Source of the DNA: Candidatus Neomicrothrix sp. UBA4542
Lineage (GTDB): Bacteria > Actinomycetota > Acidimicrobiia > Acidimicrobiales > Poriferisodalaceae
DNA length: 35,779 nt
Assembly: GCA_002388005.1 (NCBI GenBank)
Contig: DGLO01000144.1
Coordinates: 6,404 to 42,182, forward strand
Reading direction: 5' to 3'
Program-made: the position numbers and the translations under genes
In this document: piece by piece, positions 16,502-25,340 of the stretch
How positions within the stretch are numbered: the stretch's first letter is position 1
Layout of the letters: each line of letters starts with the position of its first letter
The notes under the pieces: generated by a model
What the model saw: only the letters and a program-made list of their open reading frames with translations
Told to the model about the DNA's origin: nothing
Database searches by the model: none

Positions 16502-16822
16502 ATGAACAGGACCGTTACTTCTTCGGCGAACCAGATCGACACCCGTGTATTCAGCACTTCAATGGTGATCTCGGGCGTCCGTTGCGCCCTGGCGTATGTC
16601 ATCTTGCCGTTCCTGGCTCCGTTGGTGGGCATTAGTTCAGGAGTCGGCCCATGGATCGGATTACCGCTTGGGCTCGTCGCTGTAGGCGCCAACGTTCTCA
16701 GCATTCGGCGATTTTGGCGCTCCGACCACCGATGGAAATGGCCGATGACTCTGATCAACGCCGCTGTTATTGGACTCCTCGTTGTTCTTATCATCATCGA
16801 TGTTGCAGATGTCGTTCCATAA
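16502..16822 (+). CDS. Small predicted membrane protein, unknown function
   Basis: A 106-residue protein I do not recognise. Three hydrophobic segments suggest three membrane spans: about residues 18-43 (VFSTSMVISGVRCALAYVIL and on), 48-68 (VGPWIGLPLGLVAVGANVLS) and 80-103 (PMTLINAAVIGLLVVLIIIDV). A basic loop RRFWRSDHRWKWP lies between the second and third spans. The N-terminal 15 residues are polar. It lies 21 bases after the lipid kinase gene and 98 bases before serA, same strand. A real gene is likely from its strongly membrane-like composition and clear operon spacing, but no function can be assigned. Confidence 0.65.
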   Translation: MNRTVTSSANQIDTRVFSTSMVISGVRCALAYVILPFLAPLVGISSGVGPWIGLPLGLVAVGANVLSIRRFWRSDHRWKWPMTLINAAVIGLLVVLIIIDVADVVP

Positions 16823-16932
16823 CCTGCTCGTCTTCATTCCGCTGCGTGACCACCAGGCAGATCGCAATTGTGGAATAGTTCGCAGTGAGGGCCCGCGGAC
16901 AGAGTTAGCCAATCAAACCGATGGGAGAACAC

Positions 16933-18147
16933 GTGCACATTGTTTTCGCTGACGAGATCGGCACCCCATTTCTTCAGATGCTCAAAGACCGCGGGCATCA
17001 CTGTGAGGTAGCACACAACTGCTCCGCTGAGAACCTGGACCAATTTATCCAGGACGCCAACGTACTCGTGGTCCGCAGCACGCGGGTGACGAGATCAGCC
17101 ATCAACGCAGCCCCGCAACTCGGACTCATCATTCGAGCCGGAGCTGGCACCGACACCATCGACAGTCAGGCAGCGAGCGAACAGGGTATTTACGTCTGCA
17201 ACGTTCCTGGACGCAATGCAGCCGCAGTCGCAGAATTAACGCTCGGTTTGCTGCTGGCAGTGGACCGGCAAATCCCAGCTGCCACCGCAGACTTACGCGA
17301 AGGCCGATGGGCTAAGGCCACCTACTCAAACGCAGACGGCCTCAAGGGTCGCACCCTTGCGATTCTCGGGCTCGGCGAAATTGGTTTGGAAGTAGCTCAA
17401 CGGGCCTCTGCCTTCGGCCTTCATCTGCGGGCGTTACGGCGTAGCGAACGAAGTTCTGCCACATTGTCACGCATCAGTGAGCTTGGAATTGACCTCTACG
17501 ATTCTCTACAAGAGCTTCTTCACGATGTCGACATTGCCTCGTTACATCTTCCTCTTACGGATCGAACTAGCAAATTCGTGGATCGCCACTTTCTCGGGTA
17601 TCTCCCTGAGGGTGCAATCCTGCTGAATACGGCACGAGGTGATCTCGTCGATGAGGAAGCTCTTTTCGAATCGATGAACAGCAAAGACATACGGGTCGGA
17701 CTCGATGTATATGAAGATGAGCCGTCGGCAACATCCGCTGACTGGAGCATTGCGATCGCAGGGCATCCAAATTTTGTCGGCACGCACCATATCGGAGCTT
17801 CAACTCATCAAGCTCAAGCTGCCATTGCAGGCGGAGTTGTGGATGTGATTGATGCTTACACCGAAGGCAACCTCCTCAATTGCGTCAATCTCGTAGATCG
17901 CCCGCTCGGGGCGTGCGCTATTTCTGTGAGACACCGCGATGAGGTCGGCGCGTTGGCAGCTATTCTCGCCTGTCTCCGGGGCGCTGGTATCAACGTTCAG
18001 CAGATGCAAAACGAAATTTTTGCTGGCGCCTCACCGACCGCTGCAGTGGCAACTATCAGGACTTCCATGGCACCGTCAGCGCAAATACTCCACGACCTGA
18101 GACAGGTAGATGCAGTTTTGCGCGTCGATATCGTCGATAGAGCCTGA
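16933..18147 (+). CDS. serA: D-3-phosphoglycerate dehydrogenase-like (SerA)
   Basis: A protein of about 404 residues related to D-3-phosphoglycerate dehydrogenase, the first step of serine synthesis. Counting from the ATG at 16921, the NAD site reads GLGEIG (150-155), the catalytic trio is Arg239 in NTARGD, Glu267 in YEDEP and His290 in THHIGAST (E. coli SerA uses Arg240, Glu269, His292), and after about residue 325 a C-terminal ACT-like domain (RHRDEVGALAAILACLRGAGINV) is the usual regulatory serine-binding part. ATG 16921 opens GGGAGAACACGTG, so GTG 16933 (VHIVFADE), with GGGAG just upstream, is the better start. Serine is a one-carbon donor, which fits the Fhs-MetF genes next door. Confidence 0.87.
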   Translation: MHIVFADEIGTPFLQMLKDRGHHCEVAHNCSAENLDQFIQDANVLVVRSTRVTRSAINAAPQLGLIIRAGAGTDTIDSQAASEQGIYVCNVPGRNAAAVAELTLGLLLAVDRQIPAATADLREGRWAKATYSNADGLKGRTLAILGLGEIGLEVAQRASAFGLHLRALRRSERSSATLSRISELGIDLYDSLQELLHDVDIASLHLPLTDRTSKFVDRHFLGYLPEGAILLNTARGDLVDEEALFESMNSKDIRVGLDVYEDEPSATSADWSIAIAGHPNFVGTHHIGASTHQAQAAIAGGVVDVIDAYTEGNLLNCVNLVDRPLGACAISVRHRDEVGALAAILACLRGAGINVQQMQNEIFAGASPTAAVATIRTSMAPSAQILHDLRQVDAVLRVDIVDRA

Positions 18148-18162
18148 TCGAATCTGGCGGAA

Positions 18163-19047
18163 TCAGATCTTTAAGGTCGCAACTGCATTGTCACGCCAAG
18201 CGACAGTGGCTTCAATTTGATTGAAGGTGAAGATATGCAATCCAGTCACATTCAACTCTTCCAGCGATCCGGCTAAGGGAGATAAAAGCTTGTTGGAGTT
18301 GTACCCGCCGGGAAGCAAAATTCTTCCTATTGCCCCCGAATTTTTCTGCAAATAGCGAAGCGACGCACCCACACCGAGCCTGGCGCCAACTGATAAGAGC
18401 TTCGCCCGCTGTACGGCTCCCGGGATCCCTAGATGGATCGGTAACTTGAGGCCTTCGCGTCGCTCGCGCTTCAGCCACTCTCGGATGGCATCGGAATCGA
18501 AACACATTTGAGTTGCTGCGTGGCCTTGCATACCGGCTTCCTCTAGCAGCTGCTGCTTTTTGCGCAAACTGCTACTGAGAACTGGTGATTCGATAAACGA
18601 ATGTCCATCGGGATACGCGGTAACGCCAATGTGATCAAGTTGATGGTCGAGTTCCAAAATCGCTTGGAGGACTTCCACCGAATCTTCGTATGGCCCAAAA
18701 GGCGCCGGGGCATCACCCCCTACAAGAAAAAGTTCGCTCAAACCTAGGTCTGCCAGTTCCTGTACCAGTCGCTTCAACTGTTGATGGCTCTCAACCATTC
18801 TCGCAGCCAGATGGGGGACAGGTCGCAGTCCGCGACTGAGTAAATCGCTAGTCAAACGCCAAGTGTCTTCAAGCGACTTATTTGGTGAAGCCGTAACAGA
18901 AACCGAAGCACCGAGGGGGAGATGGGCTAATTGGGACGAGAGATTATTCAGGGGAATGACCTCGAACCGCGCTGCCGACAGCAAACGTCGGCGGAGGGGT
19001 GCTGCTGTCGACCGGTCCATCCGACCCGCGTTAGAGAAAAGGGTCAT
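18163..19047 (-). CDS. metF: Methylenetetrahydrofolate reductase
   Basis: A 294-residue MetF-type FAD enzyme interconverting 5,10-methylene-THF and 5-methyl-THF. Signatures: FEVIP at the N-terminus, VTASPNKSLEDTW, VPHLAARMVES, FLVGGDAPAPFGPYEDSVEVL, IGVTAYPDGH, TQMCFDSDAIREWL, LPIHLGIPGAV and the C-terminal GLHIFTFNQIEATVAW. MetF usually begins FEFFPP; this one has FEVIP, a slight variant also seen in shorter MTHFR-like proteins. It lies 11 bases downstream of fhs on the minus strand and is co-transcribed with it. Its tail faces serA with only a 15-base gap. In this cluster it could work either to make methyl-THF or, in reverse, to bring methyl groups from a methyltransferase into C1 oxidation. 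Confidence 0.88.
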   Translation of the reverse strand: MTLFSNAGRMDRSTAAPLRRRLLSAARFEVIPLNNLSSQLAHLPLGASVSVTASPNKSLEDTWRLTSDLLSRGLRPVPHLAARMVESHQQLKRLVQELADLGLSELFLVGGDAPAPFGPYEDSVEVLQAILELDHQLDHIGVTAYPDGHSFIESPVLSSSLRKKQQLLEEAGMQGHAATQMCFDSDAIREWLKRERREGLKLPIHLGIPGAVQRAKLLSVGARLGVGASLRYLQKNSGAIGRILLPGGYNSNKLLSPLAGSLEELNVTGLHIFTFNQIEATVAWRDNAVATLKI

Positions 19048-19058
19048 CGGCTGCGTAC

Positions 19059-20756
19059 CTAACTCAGCCCCACGATGTTTCCATCGGCGTCGATGTCAAT
19101 ATTTTTGGCCGCAGGGTTCCTGCCCAGGCCGGGCATGGTTCGCATATCCCCACAAATTGGATACACGAAGCCCGCGCCGACCGACGCTCGGACCTCCCGG
19201 ACCGGAAGGGTCCATCCAGTCGGCGCGCCAACCAATTTAGGATCCGAGGAGATCGACAAATGGGTCTTAGCGATACAAACGGGTAGGTGTCCGAAACCAT
19301 TTCTTTCATAGCTGTCGAGCTGTTTGTTGGCCTGCACGCTGAACGACACGTCATCTGCCCCGTATACGGTCGTGGCTACGGTCCGAATCTTGTCCCGAAG
19401 TTCCATATCGTCGGGATACAGGGTCGAGAAATGGCTGTCCTCTTCAGCTGCGTCCGAGACTGCCTCAGCTAGTTCGGTCGCGCCGCGCCCACCATCAGCG
19501 AAATGGGTGCAACGCGCGGAGCGGGCCCCATACTCGGTGGCGATGTCCGCTATGGCTTCCAGGTCCATCTCGTGGTCGCCCGGGAAGGTATTGATTGCCA
19601 CCACCGGAGTGACGCCATGAACCCTCATGTTCTCGAGTTGCTTGCGCAAGTTGTCGCCACCGGCATGAACTTCATCGGGATTCTCCATCAGCAGCGCTTC
19701 AGGTAGCGCTTTACCCGCAACAATTCGGTGATTTCCTGAATGCGCTTTCAACCCTCGGACGGTGGCGACCAAAACCGCTGCATCTGGAACTAATCCCGAA
19801 TAGCGGCACTTAATGTTGAAGAAACGCTCCGCTCCCATGTCAGCGCCAAAACCCGCTTCCGTAAGCAAGAAATCGCCAGTCCGGATTCCGATCTGATCTG
19901 CGACGATCGACGAATTCCCGGTCGCTATATTTCCAAAAGGGCCGGTATGGACTAAGGCCGGTGTTCCCTCCAATGTCTGCATCAAATTCGGCTTTATTGC
20001 CTCACGGAGAATGACCGTCATCGACCCTGCAACTCCGAGTTCTTCGGCGGTCACCGGATCACCCGACTTGGTGTAGCCGACCACGATTCGACCCATCCTG
20101 GCGCGCAGATCCTGCAATGACGTCGCGAGCGCGAGAGCCGCCATGACCTCCGACGCTGCAGTGATGTCAAAACCGCTTTCTCTTGGTATCCCATCCAAAC
20201 GTCCGCCCAGCCCAAGAGTTACGTTGCGGAGAGCTCGATCATTTATGTCCACGACTCGTCGCCAGGTGATGTTGTGTATATCGATTCCTAAGTCGTTGCC
20301 GTGAAAAAGGTGGGCATCCAACACCGCAGCACACATGTTGTGAGCCGCGGTCACAGCGTGCATGTCGCCAGTTAGATGCAGGTTAAACAGCTCCATCGGC
20401 ACCACTTGGCTGTAGCCACCGCCGGCCGCGCCGCCTTTGATTCCGAATGTCGGACCCATCGATGGTTGACGAATGGCGATTGTGGCGCTTCGGCCAATGT
20501 GTTGGAAGGCCTGGCCTAGTCCGACGGTCGTCGTCGTCTTCCCCTCACCAAGGGGTGTCGGGGTGATCGCCGACACGACAACGTATTTTGCGAGGTCACG
20601 CCCTTCCATCTGCGGAATAGCGTCGAGTTGGATTTTCGCTGCTCCCTGGCCGTAGAGCTCCAGGCAGTCGACCGGGATTCCGGCCTCCGAAGCAATTTCC
20701 GGGAGCGGACGGAGCGAAGCCTCGTTCGCTATCTCAAGATCGCTGGGAATTGTCAT
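19059..20756 (-). CDS. fhs: Formate-tetrahydrofolate ligase
   Basis: A 565-residue formate-THF ligase, close to the usual length near 557. TPLGEGKTTTTVGLGQA (67-83) is the ATP-binding loop, PSMGPTFGIKGGAAGGGYSQV the folate site, with FNLHLTGDMHAVTAAHN and LTEAGFGADMGAERFFNIKC both strongly family-specific. The enzyme makes 10-formyl-THF from formate, THF and ATP, but is reversible: with methyl-oxidising enzymes it can release formate and yield ATP. Next to a formate dehydrogenase and a demethylating dehydrogenase, this reverse direction is plausible. The start ATG at 20756 has GAGAGGTCTC before it. It is the first gene of the fhs-metF unit and diverges from the GcvT-fused dehydrogenase. Confidence 0.97.
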   Translation of the reverse strand: MTIPSDLEIANEASLRPLPEIASEAGIPVDCLELYGQGAAKIQLDAIPQMEGRDLAKYVVVSAITPTPLGEGKTTTTVGLGQAFQHIGRSATIAIRQPSMGPTFGIKGGAAGGGYSQVVPMELFNLHLTGDMHAVTAAHNMCAAVLDAHLFHGNDLGIDIHNITWRRVVDINDRALRNVTLGLGGRLDGIPRESGFDITAASEVMAALALATSLQDLRARMGRIVVGYTKSGDPVTAEELGVAGSMTVILREAIKPNLMQTLEGTPALVHTGPFGNIATGNSSIVADQIGIRTGDFLLTEAGFGADMGAERFFNIKCRYSGLVPDAAVLVATVRGLKAHSGNHRIVAGKALPEALLMENPDEVHAGGDNLRKQLENMRVHGVTPVVAINTFPGDHEMDLEAIADIATEYGARSARCTHFADGGRGATELAEAVSDAAEEDSHFSTLYPDDMELRDKIRTVATTVYGADDVSFSVQANKQLDSYERNGFGHLPVCIAKTHLSISSDPKLVGAPTGWTLPVREVRASVGAGFVYPICGDMRTMPGLGRNPAAKNIDIDADGNIVGLS

Positions 20757-20990
20757 GAGACCTCTCGTGGCTCTCAGTGCGGGCCGTTGCGGATTCGGGT
20801 GGCGGGGTGAGATATAGACAGCGCGAATAGGGAGATATATCGTTTCACTCTACGGAACAGTTCCATCATACAGAATCTCCTAAAGGGAAGTGGCAGGGTC
20901 ATTTGATGGCAACAACAGTCGTATTAGGCACTATGTTCTCCTTCCGGCGCTTTCTATGCCTGGCGAAGATCAAGAGGCCCAACACGACGA
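20757..20990. promoter_or_regulatory. Divergent promoter region with a GGAAC-A-GTTCC palindrome
   Basis: The 234-base gap between fhs (minus) and the dehydrogenase gene (plus) must hold both promoters. At 20854-20864 it contains a perfect 11-base inverted repeat GGAACAGTTCC, resembling the GGAAnnnTTCC core of IclR-family operators. The octamer GAGATATA occurs at 20809 and 20832, 23 bases apart, close to two helical turns. No convincing -35/-10 pair or riboswitch is seen. An IclR regulator gene lies about 5 kb away in the same cluster, so this may be its operator, but that is inference. Confidence 0.35.
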
Positions 20991-23531
20991 ATGAAGAGGA
21001 CCAAAGTGAGTGATTTTCCAACAAAGGCTAGCTGTGTCGTTATCGGCGCCGGCATCGTCGGGAACTGCGTAGTCGGACACTTGAGTGACATGGGTTGGAA
21101 AGAGATCGTCCTCCTGGACAAAGGCCCACTCCCTAACCCGGGAGGGTCAACCGGCCACGCATCGAATTTCATTTTTCCGGCGGACCACTCCAAAGAGATC
21201 GTGGACCTCACGTTGGAGAGCCAGAAGCAATACGAAGAACTTGGACTCCAAACCACCTGCGGCGGAATTGAAGTGGCTCGGACTGAGGAGCGGATGGAGG
21301 AATTTAAGCGCCGAATGACGTCCGCTACTTGCTGGGGAATTCCATCTGAACTGCTCACCCCTGCAGAAGTAAAGGAACGCGTTCCCTTTGTCTCCGAAGA
21401 CGTGATCTTGGGTGGTTTCTATACCCCAAGTGTCAGCGCCGTCGATTCCTTGGAGACAGGCACTCAGATGCGGAAAAGAGCTCAAGACGCCGGGAATTTA
21501 CAGGTGTTTGCCAATACTGAAGTCACCGATATCGAGACAGCACCCGGCCCCAAAAAGCCAACTATTCGAGCAGTAGTTACCGACAAAGGTCGCATCGAAT
21601 GTGACTCAGTCGTCATCGCTTGTGGCGTCTGGAGCCCACGGCTCGCTGAAATGGCAGGTGCAACCATTCCCCTCACTCCCGCCGTCCACCAAATGGCTGA
21701 CGTGGGTCCTTTCGACGTCTTGGTCGAAACGCAACAAGAGCTTGCATATCCCATCGTTCGCGACATGGACACTTTCTGCTACGAGCGGCAATCTGCTGGA
21801 TCAATGGAAGTCGGATCCTACGCTCATCGTCCAATTCTTCATCGGGTCGATGACATCCCCTCCAACGAGGAAGCCGCGCTGAGTCCGACCGAAATGCCGT
21901 TCACAGCCGACGACTTTGACCAACAGATGGAGGAAGCGATCGAGTTAATGGAATTCTTGGGGGATGGGGAAATCAAATACGCCATCAACGGCTTGCTTTC
22001 TCTCACTCCTGACGCAAACCCGGTGATTGGACCCACAGTTGAGGTCGAAAATCTGTGGTCCGCTGCTGCTGTTTGGGTCAAAGAAGGCCCTGGGGTCGGC
22101 CTCCTCGTCGCCGAATGGATGACCCATGGCTATCCGCACCTGACTGACCCACACGGCGCAGATATCACTCGCTTCTACCCGCAGCAACGCAACGTAACCC
22201 ATATAGAGGCCCGCGCAGAGGAGCACTTCAACAAGACCTACGGGATTGTGCACCCGAGAGAACAGTGGGCGAGCCGAAGAGACATCACCACAGGGCCCGT
22301 TAAGGCCCGGACGGACGCCTTAGCGGCGTTCTACTTTGAGGCTGGCGGTTGGGAGCGGCCGCACTGGTACGAATCCAATCTCGACCTAGTCGCCACTTAC
22401 GAAATCAGCGAGCGTCAACACGAATGGGATGCTCGTTGGTGGACCCCAATATCTGATGCAGAACATCTCCACCTGCGCGACAACGTGGGCATCGTCGATC
22501 TCTCAGCATTCCAAATTTTTGAGGTGTCAGGTTCAGGGGTGCTCGACTACATCGAACACATGGTCGTAAATAAGTGTGATGTCAAGGTTGGCGGATCCAT
22601 ATACACGCCCGTATTGAACAGCTCAGGTGGTTTTAGATCAGATTTGACAATCCTTCGGCTCGACGACGACCGATTCCGGGTCATCACCGGCGCATTTGAT
22701 GGTGGTCGCGACGAATATTGGTTCCGACACAACCTTCCAGAGGATGCTTCTGTTCAATTCGAAAACAGGACAAACGCTGTATGCACATTAGGAGTGTGGG
22801 GTCCAAATGCAATTCCCCTCCTGTCAGAACTCACCGAATCGGACCTGACTCAAGATGCATTCCCCTACGGCACTTGCCAAAAGATATTGATCGCTGGCAT
22901 CCCGACAGAAATGTTTCGTGTTTCTTATGTGGGAGATGCCGGGTTCGAGATTTACACCCCAATGCAACACGGTCTTGCTTTATGGGACGCAATTTCCGAT
23001 GCAGGCGAAAACTTCAATCTGCGCCCTGTTGGCGCAGCCGTGTACGGCACCAGTGGTCGAATCGAAAAGGGTTATCGCCTGATGGGGGCCGAACTGGAAA
23101 ACGAATACACCCCTGTCGAAGCGGGGTTAGCAAGGCCGAAGGTCAAGGCTGCGAATTTTATTGGTAAAGATGCGTACCTGGCAGCCCGCGAGGAGGACCC
23201 TTGCGCTCAGCTGTGTGTCCTGACTGTGGAAGACCACACCTGCGCCGACGGTTACCCTCGATTCCCGATGGGCGCCGGTAATGAACCTGTTCTTTCGGCC
23301 AGCGGCGACCGCATCGTCGACGCGAAAGGCAGAGTAAGCAGAGTAACCACAGCCGGCAACGCCCCATCGGTCGGTAAATATTTGTTAATGGCTTATCTGC
23401 CGATCGACTTGTGTGAGGTTGGTACCGAACTCAAAGTCATGTACCAAAATGAAACCTACCCTGTGACAGTCGCCGCAACAGGAACTAATTTGGCTCTCTT
23501 CGATCCCGATAATGCTCGGATGAAGGCTTAG
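20991..23531 (+). CDS. Dimethylglycine/sarcosine dehydrogenase-like FAD-GcvT protein
   Basis: An 846-residue protein with an N-terminal FAD/DAO domain and a C-terminal GcvT folate domain. GAGIVG (19-24) binds FAD. His56 in GGSTGHASN aligns with the His that links FAD covalently in dimethylglycine dehydrogenase (GSTWHAAG type), and GcvT-like signatures include GIVDLSAFQIFEVSG, NSSGGFRSDLTILRL with Asp551 and SYVGDAGFEIYTPMQHG. This family oxidises N-methyl groups of dimethylglycine or sarcosine, delivering methylene-THF and reducing ETF; etfB follows after 37 bases. ATG 20991 has a weak ribosome site. GTG 21006, in the same frame, follows GAAGAGGACCAAA and may be the true start. The exact substrate among N-methyl amines is not certain. 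Confidence 0.88.
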   Translation: MKRTKVSDFPTKASCVVIGAGIVGNCVVGHLSDMGWKEIVLLDKGPLPNPGGSTGHASNFIFPADHSKEIVDLTLESQKQYEELGLQTTCGGIEVARTEERMEEFKRRMTSATCWGIPSELLTPAEVKERVPFVSEDVILGGFYTPSVSAVDSLETGTQMRKRAQDAGNLQVFANTEVTDIETAPGPKKPTIRAVVTDKGRIECDSVVIACGVWSPRLAEMAGATIPLTPAVHQMADVGPFDVLVETQQELAYPIVRDMDTFCYERQSAGSMEVGSYAHRPILHRVDDIPSNEEAALSPTEMPFTADDFDQQMEEAIELMEFLGDGEIKYAINGLLSLTPDANPVIGPTVEVENLWSAAAVWVKEGPGVGLLVAEWMTHGYPHLTDPHGADITRFYPQQRNVTHIEARAEEHFNKTYGIVHPREQWASRRDITTGPVKARTDALAAFYFEAGGWERPHWYESNLDLVATYEISERQHEWDARWWTPISDAEHLHLRDNVGIVDLSAFQIFEVSGSGVLDYIEHMVVNKCDVKVGGSIYTPVLNSSGGFRSDLTILRLDDDRFRVITGAFDGGRDEYWFRHNLPEDASVQFENRTNAVCTLGVWGPNAIPLLSELTESDLTQDAFPYGTCQKILIAGIPTEMFRVSYVGDAGFEIYTPMQHGLALWDAISDAGENFNLRPVGAAVYGTSGRIEKGYRLMGAELENEYTPVEAGLARPKVKAANFIGKDAYLAAREEDPCAQLCVLTVEDHTCADGYPRFPMGAGNEPVLSASGDRIVDAKGRVSRVTTAGNAPSVGKYLLMAYLPIDLCEVGTELKVMYQNETYPVTVAATGTNLALFDPDNARMKA

Positions 23532-23568
23532 AGTTCGACCGTACTAGCACCATCAGTGAGGAGCATGC

Positions 23569-24336
23569 ATGCGGATTCTGGTCTGCGTGAAAAGAGTCCC
23601 TGCACCAGGTTCACGTATCAACGTCAGATCTGATGAGCTAAACGTGGATACAGCGCATCTCGGCTTTACAACAAGCCCTCACGAGGAGTGCGCCCTCGAA
23701 GAGGCCGCACAAATTATTGAGGAGCACGGCGGCACCGTTACGGTTTTAACAGCTGGACCGACCGAAGCTGAGGAACAACTACGTTACGCGGCCAGCGTTG
23801 GCGGCACCGAATTCGTACTCATACCCAATGACAGCGGTCACGACTGGGATCCCGAACACACCGCGGACGCGATCATTCAGGCAATCAGCGGCCTAGAGGC
23901 GGCCGGCGGCGAATTCGACCTAATTATGTTCGGAAACGAATCCGCAGACGCCGGTGGCTACCAGGTCGGAGTGCGAGTCGCTGTCGCTCTCGACCGACCT
24001 GTGGTTAACGGCATTAAAGGCATCGACATTGCCGAAGCTGGTTTCACCGTGCGACGGGAAGTCGACGCTGGCTATGAGGTTTACCAGTTCCCGGGACCTG
24101 CAGTCTTGGGCATCCGAGAAGGCATCAACCTGCCGCGCTACCCGACTATGAAGGGCCGACTGGCATCGAAAAAAGCTGAGATCACCATTATTGCCAGTGA
24201 AGCAAACCCAGGCAGGCAGACAAAGGTCCGCCTGCATCAGCCCGAGGAACGAATTACCGAAACCAAAATTCTTGGTGACAGTGCGGACGCCGCTGGCCCA
24301 ATCGTCGACCTGCTCGACGAGTTGGGAGTTTTGTGA
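23569..24336 (+). CDS. etfB: Electron transfer flavoprotein beta subunit
   Basis: A 255-residue ETF beta subunit. It begins MRILVCVKRVPAPGSRINV, the family N-terminus, then has NVDTAHLGFTTSPHEECALEEAAQI, GNESADAGGYQVGVRVAVAL and the adenine-nucleotide-binding region ending in the PTMKGRLASKKAEI signature (family PN-MKA). ETF accepts electrons from flavin dehydrogenases and passes them to the quinone pool through ETF dehydrogenase. The ATG at 23569 follows GTGAGGAGCATGC. It lies directly downstream of the FAD-GcvT dehydrogenase gene and overlaps etfA, so the two subunits are probably dedicated to that enzyme, though acyl-CoA dehydrogenases elsewhere in the window may also use them. Confidence 0.95.
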   Translation: MRILVCVKRVPAPGSRINVRSDELNVDTAHLGFTTSPHEECALEEAAQIIEEHGGTVTVLTAGPTEAEEQLRYAASVGGTEFVLIPNDSGHDWDPEHTADAIIQAISGLEAAGGEFDLIMFGNESADAGGYQVGVRVAVALDRPVVNGIKGIDIAEAGFTVRREVDAGYEVYQFPGPAVLGIREGINLPRYPTMKGRLASKKAEITIIASEANPGRQTKVRLHQPEERITETKILGDSADAAGPIVDLLDELGVL

Positions 24337-25310
24337 TGGGTGAAATTCTGGTCCTCGTGGAGCACGACCGCGGGGAAGCGGAGCCCTCGGCCGCTGAAGC
24401 TCTAACTGCTGCCAGGGAACTCGCCGCAGCCCACTCCATGAGTCCGATTGCTGTCCTAGTTGGGCAAGAAGCGGCCGACCTTCAGGGAGTTTGCGCGGAG
24501 TACGGAATACCAATCGCGTTCTGCTTAACGTCGCCCCTTTTGTCAGATTACGGTCCCGAAGCATGGGGTCAGGCGATCACCGAACTAGCTAAGGAACGTT
24601 CTCCCTCCATAATTCTCGCTGTCGGGACAGATCGGGGGAACGAAGTTCTCGCTCACATTGCCGCGAGAATGGGACTTCCATTTACCGCTAACAGCCTTCA
24701 AATTCAACGCGGTGATCTGTGGGAAGTAACACGCATGCAATGGGGTGGGTCCTTACTCGAAGACATCACCATTGATACCGAAACCTTGATCGTGTCGTAT
24801 GGTCAACACGCTGTTGAGCCGGGCATAGCTCCGCTAACGACACCAACTGAACTCATCACCCAGGAAGTGGACCTCGACAGTAATCTTGAGCGCACCATAA
24901 TTCGAGATCGAGTAACCCTCACTGACGGAGTGACCCTCTCGACTGCATCTGTGGTGGTGTCGGGCGGTCGCGGCGTTGGTTCGGCCGAAGGATTCGCTCC
25001 GCTGGAGGAGTTGGCGGAGCTTCTCGGCGGTCGCGTCGGGTGCTCTCGGGCCGTCACTAATAATGGTTGGAGAAGCCACGCGGATCAGGTCGGGCAGACC
25101 GGTACCCGGATCGCACCTGAGATCTATATCGCTTGTGGAATCTCCGGTGCGATACAGCACTGGGTTGGGGCGATGGCGTCAAAGAATATTCTCGCGATCA
25201 ATACTGATTCCGAAGCCAACATCGTCACCAAAGCGGGATACGCGGTCATTGCCGACCTTCATGAGGTAATTCCCGCCGTCGTAGATGAAGTTCGCCGACG
25301 CAGAAACTGA
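24336..25310 (+). CDS. etfA: Electron transfer flavoprotein alpha subunit
   Basis: A 324-residue ETF alpha subunit, the FAD-binding partner of EtfB. The N-terminal half starts MGEILVLVEHDRGEAEPSAAEALTAARELA. The C-terminal FAD domain has SGGRGVGSAEGFAPLEELAELLGGRVG, SRAVTNNGWRSHADQVGQTGT, IYIACGISGAIQHWVGA and AINTDSEANIVTKAGYAVIADLHEVIPAV, all highly typical. The ATG at 24336 overlaps the etfB stop by one base (TGATG). A GTG three bases upstream is in frame. The gene ends 30 bases before the convergent IclR gene. It is the last gene of the dehydrogenase-etfBA unit. Confidence 0.96.
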   Translation: MGEILVLVEHDRGEAEPSAAEALTAARELAAAHSMSPIAVLVGQEAADLQGVCAEYGIPIAFCLTSPLLSDYGPEAWGQAITELAKERSPSIILAVGTDRGNEVLAHIAARMGLPFTANSLQIQRGDLWEVTRMQWGGSLLEDITIDTETLIVSYGQHAVEPGIAPLTTPTELITQEVDLDSNLERTIIRDRVTLTDGVTLSTASVVVSGGRGVGSAEGFAPLEELAELLGGRVGCSRAVTNNGWRSHADQVGQTGTRIAPEIYIACGISGAIQHWVGAMASKNILAINTDSEANIVTKAGYAVIADLHEVIPAVVDEVRRRRN

Positions 25311-25340
25311 CGCCGTCAAGGTCGATGTTCAGCTTTATGG

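Noticed and set aside
18152..18168. Hairpin ATCTG-loop-CAGAT between serA and metF as a bidirectional terminator
   Set aside because: A 5-bp stem overlapping the metF stop codon, with only a short T run; not convincing.
20757..20990. Riboswitch (glycine or THF type) upstream of the C1 genes
   Set aside because: No recognisable conserved core of either class was seen in the gap; only short repeats and the palindrome.
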